Part shown: positions 16,028-25,012 of the stretch, one piece after another | How positions within the stretch are numbered: position 1 is the stretch's first letter | Layout: each line of letters opens with the position of its first letter | NCBI RefSeq assembly: GCF_014205275.1 | Contig: NZ_JACHND010000001.1 | Coordinates: forward strand, 1,364,001-1,428,000 | DNA: 64,000 nt | Direction of reading: 5' to 3' | Source of the DNA: Sphaerisporangium siamense | GTDB taxonomy: Bacteria > Actinomycetota > Actinomycetes > Streptosporangiales > Streptosporangiaceae | Notes under the pieces: model-generated | Seen by the model: only the letters and a program-made list of their open reading frames with translations | What the model was told of the DNA's origin: nothing | Database searches by the model: none | Position numbers and translations under genes: made by a program

Positions 16028-18042
16028 GGGGCGCCGTCCCCCTCATGGGCAGCCAGGAAGCCGTCCTCCTCGCGGTCGGCCAGGAAGCCGTCCTCCTCGC
16101 GCGCCTCCAGGAAGCCGTCGCTCTCGCGGGCGGCCAGGTAGCTCTCCCCGCCGTGGGTGGCCAGGTCGCTCTCCCGCTCGCGGGCCGCCAGGTAGCGGCC
16201 GAGGGCGCTGATCGGGAAGACCAGCCGGTAGAGGTGGTAGTTGATGTAGAAGTCGCCGGGGAATCCGGTGCCGGTGAAGTACGGCTCGTCCCAGGTGCCG
16301 TCCGGCCGCTGGGTCTCCACGAGCCATCGCACGCCCCGGTCCACGACCTCCGAGCGTTCGCCCGCGGCGAGCAGGGCGAGCAGCGCCCAGGCGGTCTGCG
16401 ACGCGGTGGAGGCCCCGCGCCCGATCCACGCCGGGTCGGCGTAGGACCGCAGGTCCTCCCCCCAGCCGCCGTCCTCGTTCTGGTGGTCGCGCAGCCAGGC
16501 GACCGCGCGCCGCACGCAGGCGCTCTCCGGGCGCACGCCGGCCGCGACCAGCGCGGGGACCACGGCGCCGATGCCGTACACGTGGTTGGCGCCCCAGCGT
16601 CCGAACCAGGAGCCGTCCGCCTCCTGCGCCTTGAGCAGCCAGACGACCGCGCGCCGCAGCAGCCGGGTCCGCCCGTACCCCTCGTGGGCGAGCGCCTCGA
16701 CGACGTGCGCGGTGACGTCGGCGGACGGCGGGTCGATGACCGCGCCGAAGTCGCAGAACGGCAGCCGCGTGATGAGCGCGCGGGTGTTGTCGGCGTCGAA
16801 GGCCGCGAAGCCGCCGTCGCGGGACACCATGCCCGCCATCCACCGCACCCCGCGGTCGACGGCCTCGCGCGCGCCGGGGCGTCCGGTGCGGCGCAGGGCC
16901 AGGACGACCTCGGCGGTGTCGTCGGTGTCGGGGTAGCCGTCGTTGTCGAACTCGAACGCCCACCCGCCGGGCGGTAGGCCCGGCCGCCGCACGGCCCAGT
17001 CGCCCGGCCCCTTGACCTCCTCGCCGATCAGCCAGTCCGCGGCCTGGACGATGGCCGGGTCCTCGGCGGGGATTCCGGCGTCCAGCAGCGCGTTGACCGC
17101 GAGCGCGGTGTCCCACACCGGGGACTGGCACGCCTCCAGCCTGCGCTTCTCGCCGTCCCTGATCGTGAACCGGTCGAGCCCCTGGATGCCCTTGCGCATG
17201 ACGGGGTGGTCGACGTCGTAGCCGGACAGGTTGAGGGCGATCAGCGAGTACACCCAGGGCGGCTGGATGCCTCCCCAGGAGCCGTCCGGCTCCTGCCGGG
17301 CGACGATCCACTCGGCGGCGCGCCGCAGCGCCGCCGCGCGCGTGCCCTTCAGCGGCGCCCGCTCGTACCGGCGCAGCACGTGGTCCAGCGCGGCGAAGGC
17401 CCTCTCCCAGCCCGTGCGCGCCTCACGCCGCACGGGCCGTCCGGTGCGCAGCTCGTCCAGGTCGAACGGCAACGGGCGCACGGGCCGGTGCGCGCGCACG
17501 ATGGTGAGCGGGACGATGGTCTGCCGGGCCCAGCACCCCCAGTCGTACACGTTGAACGGGAACCAGGGCGGCAGGTACACCAGCTCGGGCGGCAGCGCGG
17601 GCAGGTCCTCCCACCGCCACTGGCCGAACAGGGCCAGCCAGACGCGGGTGAACACACGGGTCGCCTCGATGCCGCCCGCGCGCAGGACGTAGGCGGCGGC
17701 GGCGCGCATGTGCGGCGCCTCGGGCGGGTCGCCCGCGAGACGCAGCGCGGCGTACGCCTCGACCGTGGTGGACGGCTCGGGCGGGCCGCCGTGGAAGTTG
17801 GCCCAGGTGCCGTCGGCGCGCTGCTCGGCGCGGATCCACCGCGCCGCCCCGGCGGTGTCCTCCTCGCCGCGGATGCCGAGGAACTCCCGCAGCAGCAGGT
17901 CCTCGGCGTCCATGGTGACGTTGGTCTGCAGTTCGCCCTTCCACCACCCCTGCGGCGAGCGCAGTCCGATCAGGTGGTCGCAGGCCGCGCCGAGGGCGAG
18001 CCCGGCGCTGGAGGCGGGCAGGTCGACGTCGACGGTGGTCAT
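16024..18042 (-). CDS. shc: Squalene-hopene cyclase with repeat-extended C-terminus
   Basis: 672 residues. The class II terpene cyclase acid motif DTDD (in YPDTDDTAEV) is near residues 369-372, close to D374-D377 of the Alicyclobacillus enzyme. Several QW repeats (for example QEPDGSWGG, KAQEADGSWFG, QNEDGGWGE, QRPDGTWDEPYF) and the GFPGDFYINYHLYR segment are present. It cyclises squalene to hopene/diplopterol at the membrane. The normal end (ISALGRYLAARE) is followed by an acidic tail made from a 27-bp tandem repeat, not part of the catalytic fold. The start overlaps the prenyl synthase stop by one base. Confidence 0.97.
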   Translation of the reverse strand: MTTVDVDLPASSAGLALGAACDHLIGLRSPQGWWKGELQTNVTMDAEDLLLREFLGIRGEEDTAGAARWIRAEQRADGTWANFHGGPPEPSTTVEAYAALRLAGDPPEAPHMRAAAAYVLRAGGIEATRVFTRVWLALFGQWRWEDLPALPPELVYLPPWFPFNVYDWGCWARQTIVPLTIVRAHRPVRPLPFDLDELRTGRPVRREARTGWERAFAALDHVLRRYERAPLKGTRAAALRRAAEWIVARQEPDGSWGGIQPPWVYSLIALNLSGYDVDHPVMRKGIQGLDRFTIRDGEKRRLEACQSPVWDTALAVNALLDAGIPAEDPAIVQAADWLIGEEVKGPGDWAVRRPGLPPGGWAFEFDNDGYPDTDDTAEVVLALRRTGRPGAREAVDRGVRWMAGMVSRDGGFAAFDADNTRALITRLPFCDFGAVIDPPSADVTAHVVEALAHEGYGRTRLLRRAVVWLLKAQEADGSWFGRWGANHVYGIGAVVPALVAAGVRPESACVRRAVAWLRDHQNEDGGWGEDLRSYADPAWIGRGASTASQTAWALLALLAAGERSEVVDRGVRWLVETQRPDGTWDEPYFTGTGFPGDFYINYHLYRLVFPISALGRYLAARERESDLATHGGESYLAARESDGFLEAREEDGFLADREEDGFLAAHEGDGAP
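16054..16215. repeat. 27-bp tandem repeat in the 3' end of shc
   Basis: A CAGG-anchored unit recurs exactly every 27 bp at 16054, 16081, 16108, 16135, 16162 and 16189. It encodes nine-residue units of the type FLxAREEDG or YLAARExxx. The last unit merges with the genuine cyclase C-terminus (YLAARE), suggesting the tail grew by slippage from the native 3' end. Confidence 0.85.
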
Positions 18043-19055
18043 CAGCGGTCCCTGCCGGTGAGGAACAGGACGATGTCCAGGAAGTCGGCGCGGACGTCGG
18101 CGGGCATGCCGGCGTCGGCGAGGTGGCGTCCGGCGGCGTCGAGCCGGTGTTTGGCCTCGGTCTCGGCCCAGTCCCTGCCGCCCGCCTCCTCGACCAGGCG
18201 CGCGGCGGTCCGCAGGTCCTCCTCGGAGAGGGGATCGGGCCGGGCGAACAGGCGGGCCAGGTGGACGGCCGCCGGGGCGCCGCCGGTGAGGGCGGCGACG
18301 ACGGGCAGGCTCTTCTTGCGGGCCCGCAGGTCCGACAGCACCGGCTTGCCGGTCGCCTCGGGGCTGCCCCAGATGCCGAGCAGGTCGTCGGCGAGCTGGA
18401 AGGCCAGCCCCGCCTCCGCGCCGAACGCGGCCAGGGCCGAGACCAGCGGCGCCGGGCCCGCCACGGCGGTGGCGCCGATGGAGCAGGCGCACGCCAGCAG
18501 GTCGCCGGTCTTGCGCGCCGACATCTCCAGGCACTCGTCGAGGGACACGTCGTCGCGCCGCTCGAACGCCAGGTCCAGCCCCTGTCCCGCGATGAGGCCG
18601 CGGGTGGCGCGGCCGAGCGCGCGGGCCGCGCCCACGAAGCCCGGACCCTCCCGTTCGACCAGCACCTCCCCGGCCAGCGCGAGCAGGGCGTCGCCCGCGA
18701 GGATCGCCTCGGCCTCGCCGAACACCGTCCACGCGGCGGGGCGGTGCCTGCGGGTGCGGTCGCCGTCCATGATGTCGTCGTGGAGCAGCGAGAACGCGTG
18801 CACGAGCTCCACCGCGGCCCCGGCCACGGCCCCCTGCGCGGCGTCGCCGCCCGCGGCCCTGGCCGACAGGACGGCGAGCGCGGGGCGCAGCGCCTTGCCG
18901 CCGTGGGAGGCCGCGCGTCCGGAGGCGTCCGCCCAGCCCAAGTGGTAGGCGGCGACCCGCGCCGTGATCGGGTCGAGCCGCGCGACCGCCTCCCGCAGCA
19001 CCGGCTCGACCAGCCCGCGCGCGGCCTCCACCGCCGCCGGGACCACCGGGGTCAC
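18042..19055 (-). CDS. Polyprenyl (farnesyl/geranylgeranyl) diphosphate synthase
   Basis: 337 residues of the trans-isoprenyl synthase fold: first aspartate-rich motif LLHDDIMDGD and second motif FQLADDLLGIWG, with GKALRPAL for diphosphate binding. It supplies farnesyl diphosphate (or a longer prenyl chain) for HpnD. Chain length cannot be fixed by eye, but residues before the first motif (VHAFSL) are small to medium. GTG start at 19055 overlaps the hpnE stop (GTGA), and its stop overlaps the shc start. Fourth gene of the hopanoid operon. Confidence 0.9.
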   Translation of the reverse strand: MTPVVPAAVEAARGLVEPVLREAVARLDPITARVAAYHLGWADASGRAASHGGKALRPALAVLSARAAGGDAAQGAVAGAAVELVHAFSLLHDDIMDGDRTRRHRPAAWTVFGEAEAILAGDALLALAGEVLVEREGPGFVGAARALGRATRGLIAGQGLDLAFERRDDVSLDECLEMSARKTGDLLACACSIGATAVAGPAPLVSALAAFGAEAGLAFQLADDLLGIWGSPEATGKPVLSDLRARKKSLPVVAALTGGAPAAVHLARLFARPDPLSEEDLRTAARLVEEAGGRDWAETEAKHRLDAAGRHLADAGMPADVRADFLDIVLFLTGRDR

Positions 19056-20374
19056 GAGGGGACCCACTGCCGTAGATGCCGCCTGACGAGGCGGGCCGCG
19101 TCGAGTCCGCTGCGCACGGCGCCCTCCATGGTGTCGGGCCAGCCCGTGTTCGTCCACGCGCCGGCGAGGTAGAGGCCGGGCCACCGGGTGGCGGCCCGTG
19201 GGCGGAGAGATCCGCTGCCAGGGCTCTGCTGGAAGGTGGCGCGACGCTCCCGGGTGACGAAGAAGTCGACGAGCCGCGCGTCGCGCCGCGCGGGGAAGAG
19301 CTGTTCGAGGGCGGGGACGAACTCGGCCTGGAGCTTGGCGACCGGCGCGTCGATCCACCGGGCGGCGGCGGAGACCGAGACGGCGAGGTACTGGCCGCGG
19401 GTCAGCCCGGCGACGCGGGTCTTGTCGAAGATCCACTGCACCGGGGAGTCGACGACGGCGGCGAACGGCAGGTCGGTGATCCGCCGGTCGAAGACGGCGT
19501 GCACGTTGACGATGGGGCCGGCCCCGAGGCCGCTCCAGTCCTCCCGGTCGGGCGCGGCCTCGTGCGGGGTCAGCTTGGCGGCCTGCTCGTGCGGCGTGGC
19601 GACGATGACGGCGGACGCGGCGACCCTTTCCCCGCCCACGACCACTGCGGGGCCGGCCTCGACGGCCGTGACCTTGGCCGACAGGCGCACCTCGCCGCCG
19701 CGCGCGGCGATGGCGGCCATGGCGCGCGTGCCGTGCAGCTCGCCGAGGGGGACGGCGGGCACGCCGATGTCGGCCGCGCCTGCCCGGCCGAGCAGGGCCG
19801 TTCTGAACACCTTGACGGCCGGGGCCAGCGACGCCTCCTCGCTCGGGACGTTGAGCGCCGCCACCGTGAACAGGTCCCACAGCGCCTCGCGGGCGCGGGC
19901 GCGCTGGCCGTGGCCGGCGAGCCAGGCGCCGAGGGTGACCCTGTCCAGCGCCGGGTCGGCCGGGTCCAGGCGGGTCAGCGCGACGGACGCGCGGAGGGCG
20001 CGCAGCCGGTCGGCCGGTCGCAGGAGCCCGTAGGCGGCGATCGCGGGGGCCAGGTGGAACGGGCCGGGGAGCGCGGCGCGGCGCAGCCGTCCCGCGCGCC
20101 CGGACGGGGTGAGGACGCGGACGTCGAAGCGGTCCTGGAGGTGGACGTCGCCGGGGGCGGCGATGCGGGCGAGCAGTCCCCGGTAGGCGGTGCAGCAGCG
20201 CAGGAACACGTGCTGGCCGTTGTCCACGGTGAGCCCGTCGCGCGGGAAGGAGTGGGTGGCGCCGCCCAGCCGGGGACGCGCCTCGTACAGCGTCACCGGC
20301 AGCCCCGCCTCGCCGAGGGCCACGGCGGCGGCGATGCCCGCCAGGCCGCCGCCGACGATCGCGACCGGCCTCAT
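19052..20374 (-). CDS. hpnE: Hydroxysqualene dehydroxylase HpnE (FAD-dependent)
   Basis: 440 residues. The N-terminal dinucleotide fold (VAIVGGGLAGIAAAVAL, then LYEARPRLGGATHSF) and NGQHVFLRCCTAYR match squalene-associated FAD-dependent desaturase HpnE. The C-terminal FAD motif GLYLAGAWTNTGWPDTMEGAVRS is typical. HpnE reduces hydroxysqualene to squalene. Start and stop each overlap the neighbouring genes by four bases. Confidence 0.95.
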   Translation of the reverse strand: MRPVAIVGGGLAGIAAAVALGEAGLPVTLYEARPRLGGATHSFPRDGLTVDNGQHVFLRCCTAYRGLLARIAAPGDVHLQDRFDVRVLTPSGRAGRLRRAALPGPFHLAPAIAAYGLLRPADRLRALRASVALTRLDPADPALDRVTLGAWLAGHGQRARAREALWDLFTVAALNVPSEEASLAPAVKVFRTALLGRAGAADIGVPAVPLGELHGTRAMAAIAARGGEVRLSAKVTAVEAGPAVVVGGERVAASAVIVATPHEQAAKLTPHEAAPDREDWSGLGAGPIVNVHAVFDRRITDLPFAAVVDSPVQWIFDKTRVAGLTRGQYLAVSVSAAARWIDAPVAKLQAEFVPALEQLFPARRDARLVDFFVTRERRATFQQSPGSGSLRPRAATRWPGLYLAGAWTNTGWPDTMEGAVRSGLDAARLVRRHLRQWVPS

Positions 20375-21228
20375 CGGCCCGCCCCGGCGAGCGCCCGCGC
20401 CGCCACCATCGCCTTCTCCCACGCCGGCAGCGAGGACCTGCCGGCCACCGCCCGCGTGGGGTGGGCCGCGATGCGTTCGAGCAGGGTGCGGTAGATGCCG
20501 GCCATGGCCGCGGTGCAGGCGGCGCTGCGCCGGTCGAGCAGGGGCAGCAGCCGCATGCCGCGGTGGTACCACTCGCGGGCCCGGTCCGCCTCGAACCGGA
20601 TCAGCGCGGCCAGGCGGTGCGGCGGGTCGGTGAACGCGCCGGAGGAGTCCAGGGCGAGCGTGCAGCCGAAGCGTTCGAGGTCCTCGGCGGGCAGGTACAC
20701 GCGCCCGGCCAGCCGGTCCTCGCGGACGTCCCGCAGGATGTTGGTGATCTGCAGCGCCACGCCGAGGGCGTCGGCGAGCGGCGTGGCCGCCTCCTGGTCC
20801 TCGGCGCCGAAGACGCCGAGCGACAGCCGCCCGACGGACCCGGCGACGCACCGGCAGTAGGTGAGCAGGTCGTCGAAGCCCTCGTAGGCCGTGCCGCGCA
20901 CGTCGGCGGCGCAGCCGTCGATCAGCTCCTCGAACGCCCGCAGCGGGATGGGGAAGCGGCGGGCGGCGTCCAGCAGCGCCACCAGGACCAGGTCGTCCTG
21001 GCCGGGGCGTGCCGCCAGGAGCGCGGCGCGCGCCTCGGACAGGCGGGCCAGGCGCTCGGCGGCGGGGCCGTCGGCGTCGCCGATGTCGTCGATGCGGCGG
21101 GCGAAGGCGTACACGGCGCTGAGCGCCCGGCGCTTGGGGGCGGGCAGCAGGCGGATGCCGTAGGAGAAGTTCCTGGCCTGTACGCGGACGATCCGCTCGC
21201 AGCGGCGGTACGCGAGGGCGACGCTCAC
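20371..21228 (-). CDS. hpnD: Presqualene diphosphate synthase HpnD
   Basis: 285 residues of the squalene/phytoene synthase family: NFSYGIRLLP, AVYAFARRIDDIGD (first Asp motif) and LGVALQITNILRDVREDR (second Asp motif). It condenses two farnesyl diphosphates to presqualene diphosphate. GTG start at 21228, three bases after the hpnC stop. Coupled to hpnE by an ATGA overlap. Confidence 0.95.
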   Translation of the reverse strand: MSVALAYRRCERIVRVQARNFSYGIRLLPAPKRRALSAVYAFARRIDDIGDADGPAAERLARLSEARAALLAARPGQDDLVLVALLDAARRFPIPLRAFEELIDGCAADVRGTAYEGFDDLLTYCRCVAGSVGRLSLGVFGAEDQEAATPLADALGVALQITNILRDVREDRLAGRVYLPAEDLERFGCTLALDSSGAFTDPPHRLAALIRFEADRAREWYHRGMRLLPLLDRRSAACTAAMAGIYRTLLERIAAHPTRAVAGRSSLPAWEKAMVAARALAGAGR

Positions 21229-21231
21229 CCC

Positions 21232-22137
21232 TCACCTCTCCTTCGCTAGTAGTCGGAGCCAGGACGCCAGCCACCGGGCACGGCGCGGGCGCACGGCGCG
21301 GCCGAGCACGTCGTGGCCGGCGCGGCGCAGCGCCGCGATCGTGGCGAGGCCGCCCGCGATGTAGCCGGCCACGGCCGGGCGCGCGGGCCCGGTGAGCGCG
21401 GCGACCAGCGGACGGCCTTCGTCCAGCAGCCGCGCGGCCCGGGACGTCTGCACGGCGAGCACCCGGCGCAGCGCCTCCGGGGTGGTGGTCCCGGCCAGGT
21501 CCGCCTCGGCGCAACCGTGGTCGTGCAGGTCCTTGGCGGGCAGGTAGACCCGGCCGCGCCGGTGGTCCTCGCCGACGTCCTGGCAGTGCTCGACGACCTG
21601 CAGCGCCGAGCACACCCGGTCCGCCAGCGCCATGCGCTCCGGCGTGGCCTGGCCGAAGACGTGCAGCACGAGGTGCCCGACCGGGTTGGCCGACAGCTCG
21701 CAGTAGCCGAGCAGTTCCTCGAAGGTGTCGTAGCGGGTGACGACCTGGTCGCGCCGGTTGGCCCGCACCAGCTTCCTGAGCGGTTCGGCCGGGATCGCGC
21801 ACGCCGTCACGGTGGGCGCGAGGGCGCGGACGGCCTGAAGGCAGGGGGTCGCGCCCGCGTAGAGGCGGTCCAGGTCGGAATCGACGAGGTCGAGCAGCCA
21901 CATCCGATCGCCGGGCTTTGCCTCGTCGCCCGCGTCATCGACGAAGCGTGCGAATCCGTAAACCGCGAGAAGGTGCCCGCGACACGCGCGCGGCAGTAAC
22001 CGTAAGGCCACCGGAAAATTTTCACCGGTGACCCCCGATACGACGTCGAGTTTGCCGTCCTGCCGCGCTGACACCGCTACGGAATTTCCGCCCGCAGACC
22101 TCACCAAACGAGGAAAGCCCTGCTCAACGGCAGCCAT
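21232..22137 (-). CDS. hpnC: Hydroxysqualene synthase HpnC
   Basis: 301 residues. The N-terminal motif GENFPVALRLLPRACRGHL is the hallmark separating HpnC from HpnD. AVYGFARFVDDAGDEA and VVEHCQDVGEDHRRGR are the two diphosphate-binding regions; the second shows CQDVGED rather than the usual NIxRD, as expected for HpnC. It converts presqualene diphosphate to hydroxysqualene. First gene of the operon, ATG 22137 with GGGAGG upstream; the AT-rich TAAATTTATCG about 20 bases before that is the likely promoter area. The 5' part is less GC-rich than the rest. Confidence 0.95.
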   Translation of the reverse strand: MAAVEQGFPRLVRSAGGNSVAVSARQDGKLDVVSGVTGENFPVALRLLPRACRGHLLAVYGFARFVDDAGDEAKPGDRMWLLDLVDSDLDRLYAGATPCLQAVRALAPTVTACAIPAEPLRKLVRANRRDQVVTRYDTFEELLGYCELSANPVGHLVLHVFGQATPERMALADRVCSALQVVEHCQDVGEDHRRGRVYLPAKDLHDHGCAEADLAGTTTPEALRRVLAVQTSRAARLLDEGRPLVAALTGPARPAVAGYIAGGLATIAALRRAGHDVLGRAVRPRRARWLASWLRLLAKER

Positions 22138-22175
22138 TGCCTCCCGCTGCGATAAATTTACGGCCCGCAGAAATG

Positions 22176-22209
22176 GGGCCGCGCCGCCGGTAAAGGGGCG
22201 GCGCGGCCC
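22176..22209 (-). terminator. Strong hairpin terminator between deacetylase and hpnC
   Basis: A perfect 13-bp stem (GGGCCGCGCCGCC with its complement) and an 8-base loop, followed on the minus strand by CATTTCTG. It lies 29 bp after the deacetylase stop and isolates the hopanoid operon from upstream transcription. Confidence 0.8.
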
Positions 22210-22237
22210 GTCGTTCCCATAGGGAGCGTTGGCACGA

Positions 22238-23059
22238 TCACGCCTTTAGGGAAACAGCGGCCCGGAGAGGAGTGACGGCAACGGTCACCGGGCGGCCGTG
22301 ACGGCGTACGACGCCGTGGTCGCGCAGCGGCCCGGGGCGCAGGCCCAGGGAGCGGCAGCGGCCCACCAGCTCGGGCAGCGCGCCGAGCGCCGCCCGCCAG
22401 GATCCGGGGGCCGAGGTGTGGTCGGAGTCGTGCAGCAGCAGGGTGGCGCCGCCCCGCAGGCCGGGGGCCAGCGCGGCCAGCACCGAGGCGGGGCTCGCCG
22501 TGGCCGTCCAGTCCCGGCCCCAGGCCGTCCACAGCACCGGGCGCAGCCCGCACGCCCGCGCCGCGGCCAGCGTCTCGGCGCTGAGCACGCCGTACGGCGG
22601 CCGGTACCAGGCCGGGCGCGTGCCGGTGACCGCGCGGACCAGCGCGCACGCGTCGGCGATCTCGCGCGTGGCGCGGCCCGGCCGCATGACGAGGGCGTTG
22701 TCGTGACGCCAGCCGTGCACGGCGATCTCGTGCCCCTCGGCGACGACGCGCCGCCCCAGCTCGGGGTGGCGTTCGAGCATCTCGCCGAGCACGAAGAACG
22801 TGGCCAGGCAGCCGAGCCGCCGCAGCTCGTCGAGGAAGCGCGGCGTGGAGGCGGGGTCGGGGCCGTCGTCGAAGGTCAGCGCGACGCGCCCGGCGCCGCC
22901 GACCCCCGCGAGCCCGGGCAGCAGCCGGCGCACCACGGGCAGCCACGTGGCCGCGGGCCCGGCGTGCACGGCGACCGCCCCGCCCAGCGCCAGCAGGACC
23001 CGGACGGCCGGTCCGGTGCCGGCGCGGGCCGCCGGATCAGGCGAGGCGCACCGTGACAC
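22238..23059 (-). CDS. NodB-type polysaccharide deacetylase
   Basis: 273 residues. NodB motifs are in order: TFDDGPDP (metal Asp), HGWRHDN (metal His pair in H-x3-H form), RPPYG, an Ala/Trp region and LLHDSD. It removes acetyl groups from an N-acetylated glycan at or outside the membrane. A hydrophobic segment near residues 20-40 (VLLALGGAVAVHAGPAATW) looks like a signal anchor. The GTG start at 23059 overlaps the divergent glycosyltransferase start by seven bases, so one of the two starts is probably further inside. It ends in a terminator at 22176-22209. Confidence 0.85.
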   Translation of the reverse strand: MSRCASPDPAARAGTGPAVRVLLALGGAVAVHAGPAATWLPVVRRLLPGLAGVGGAGRVALTFDDGPDPASTPRFLDELRRLGCLATFFVLGEMLERHPELGRRVVAEGHEIAVHGWRHDNALVMRPGRATREIADACALVRAVTGTRPAWYRPPYGVLSAETLAAARACGLRPVLWTAWGRDWTATASPASVLAALAPGLRGGATLLLHDSDHTSAPGSWRAALGALPELVGRCRSLGLRPGPLRDHGVVRRHGRPVTVAVTPLRAAVSLKA

Positions 23060-24222
23060 GGCGGGTGGTGATCCTGAGCGCGGGCATGGGGGCGGGCCAT
23101 GACGGCGTCGCCGTGGAGCTGGCCGGGCGGCTCGCCGCGCGCGGGGCCGAGGTCGAGGTCATCGATGTCCTCCAGGTGCTGCCGTTCCGGCTCGGACCGC
23201 TGCTGCGCGGCTGGTACCAGTGGGCGATCAGGCGGGCTCCCTGGCTCTACGAGGTCATCTACCAGGTCTTCTTCACCGGCAAACGGGGCCCCTCGTCCTC
23301 GCCGCTCGCCGCGCTCGGCGCGGCGCGGCTGGTCCGCCTGCCGGGGCCGCGCGGCTGCGACGAGGTCGTCTCGACCTTCCACCTGGCCGCCCAGATGGCG
23401 GGGCTGCTCCGGGAGCGGGGCCTGCTGCGGGCGCGCAGCACGGTGCTGGTCACCGACTTCGCCGTGCACCGGATGTGGCTGCACCCGGGCAACGACCGGT
23501 ACCTGTGCCCGGACCCGGCCGCGGCCGGGCCCATCACGGCCGCGACCGGCAGGCCCGCGTCCCCCTGCGCCCCGGTCGTACGCCCGGAGTTCCGGCCCGC
23601 GGCCACCCGTGCGGAGGGAGCTGGGGCCTTGAGCGGGACGAGGCGGAACGGGCCCGCGGGGGTGCGGAGGCGGATCGGCGCGCGGGAGGGGGATCGGCTG
23701 GTGCTGATCTCCAGTGGTTCGTGGGGGGTCGGCCGGGTGGAGCGGACGGCGCGGCTCCTGGCGCGTTCGGGCAGGTACACGCCGGTGGTCCTGTGCGCGG
23801 GCAACGACGCCCTGCGCCGGCGGCTGGCGGTGCGCGGCGCGGGCATCGCGCTCGGCTGGCGCGACGACCTGCCCGAGCTCATGGCCGCCGCGTACGCGCT
23901 CGTGGACAACGCGGCCGGGCTGACCTGCGAGGAGGCGTTCGCGGCCGGGCTGCCCGTGGTCTCGTACCTGCCGATCGCCGGGCACGGCCGCGACGGCGCG
24001 CTGGCGATGGCGCGGGCGGGGGTGAGCGCTCACGCCCGCCGCGGCGCGGACCTCCTGCGCGCCCTCGACGATCTCGGGGACCGGCGGGAGCGCGCCCTGG
24101 CGCTGTTCGGCTCACCGCCCGCGGATTCGCTGATCATGCCCCTTCCTGCGCCTGCCCTCTCGCCGCCCGCGCCTGCGCCCGGATGGGGGGCGACTGGGAC
24201 AGAAGGAAGCTCCCGTAGATGA
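23053..24222 (+). CDS. GT28-like glycosyltransferase (MGDG synthase / UgtP type)
   Basis: 389 residues. The N-terminal SAGMGAGHDGVA loop and DVLQVLPF segment are those of monogalactosyldiacylglycerol synthase-like GT28 enzymes. The C-terminal half has LISSGSWGVGRVERTARLL, LGWRDDLPELMAAAYALVDNAAGLTCEEAFAAGLPVVSYLP, which is the nucleotide-sugar site. It probably glycosylates diacylglycerol or a related lipid at the membrane, and the adjacent deacetylase and hopanoid genes suggest envelope work (inference). Start GTG 23053 or GTG 23065. The last 89 bases overlap the converging transporter gene. Confidence 0.8.
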   Translation: MTRRVVILSAGMGAGHDGVAVELAGRLAARGAEVEVIDVLQVLPFRLGPLLRGWYQWAIRRAPWLYEVIYQVFFTGKRGPSSSPLAALGAARLVRLPGPRGCDEVVSTFHLAAQMAGLLRERGLLRARSTVLVTDFAVHRMWLHPGNDRYLCPDPAAAGPITAATGRPASPCAPVVRPEFRPAATRAEGAGALSGTRRNGPAGVRRRIGAREGDRLVLISSGSWGVGRVERTARLLARSGRYTPVVLCAGNDALRRRLAVRGAGIALGWRDDLPELMAAAYALVDNAAGLTCEEAFAAGLPVVSYLPIAGHGRDGALAMARAGVSAHARRGADLLRALDDLGDRRERALALFGSPPADSLIMPLPAPALSPPAPAPGWGATGTEGSSRR

Positions 24223-25012
24223 TCAGGCCGATGCCGGCCGCCTCCAGGACCACCCACCCCCCGGTCCTGACGTACTCACCGAACAGCAGGGTGCCGTACA
24301 GGATGCTCGACACCGGGTCGCTGATGGTGAGCGCCGGCTGTGCGGCGACCAGCGGCCCGCTCTGCAGCGCGTTCTGCAGCAGGAACAGGCTGCACAACCC
24401 CGTGAACACCATCGCGTACAGCTCCCAGGAGCGGAAGAGGACCGCGGCGTCGGTGTCGAAGATGGTGGTGCTCTCCTTCATGAACGTGGCCGTGAACGCG
24501 AAGCCGATGCCGGCGGCGATGCCGAGCGCGACGGCCCGCCCGACGCCGGGCATGAGCCGTGCCACCATGACGAGCCCGATGACCGTGCCCACGGTGATGA
24601 AGGTGGTCGTCAGCCAGCGCGCCGAGTCCGGCGCGTGCTGACCGGGGCCGGGCGCGGCGCTGAGCAGGAACGTCACCAGGCCGACGGTCATCATCGCCAC
24701 CGCCAGCCACGAGCGCGTGTCCAGCTTGATGCCGAACATCCAGGCGATGAGCAGCATGGTGAACGGCAGCTCGACCACGAGGGTCGGCTGGACCAGCGCG
24801 AGCGCGCCCATCGACAGGGCGGCGGCCTGGAAGGCGAACCCGGAGATCAGCGCGACGATGCCGAGGAGCCACACCGGGCGGCGGATCAGGTCGAGGATCA
24901 GGGCGAGCCGGAACGCCTTCTGCTCGGGCACCTCCCGCGCCGCGCGGCGCTGCAGCACGGAGGCGAGCGCGTTGCTCGCCGCCGCGAACACGGCGAGGGC
25001 CACGGCGATCAT
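24134..25012 (-). CDS. DMT-family transporter, second of a pair
   Basis: 292 residues, nine to ten hydrophobic segments, beginning MIAVALAVFAAASNALASVLQRRAA and including ALSMGALALVQPTLVVELPF and the second-half QPALTISDPVSSILYGTLLFGEYVR, as in EamA/DMT proteins. The substrate is unknown. Its start overlaps the upstream paralogue by four bases, so the two could form a heterodimer. The 3' end overlaps the converging glycosyltransferase gene. Basic cytoplasmic tail (RAQARAARG). Confidence 0.85.
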   Translation of the reverse strand: MIAVALAVFAAASNALASVLQRRAAREVPEQKAFRLALILDLIRRPVWLLGIVALISGFAFQAAALSMGALALVQPTLVVELPFTMLLIAWMFGIKLDTRSWLAVAMMTVGLVTFLLSAAPGPGQHAPDSARWLTTTFITVGTVIGLVMVARLMPGVGRAVALGIAAGIGFAFTATFMKESTTIFDTDAAVLFRSWELYAMVFTGLCSLFLLQNALQSGPLVAAQPALTISDPVSSILYGTLLFGEYVRTGGWVVLEAAGIGLIIYGSFLLSQSPPIRAQARAARGQAQEGA

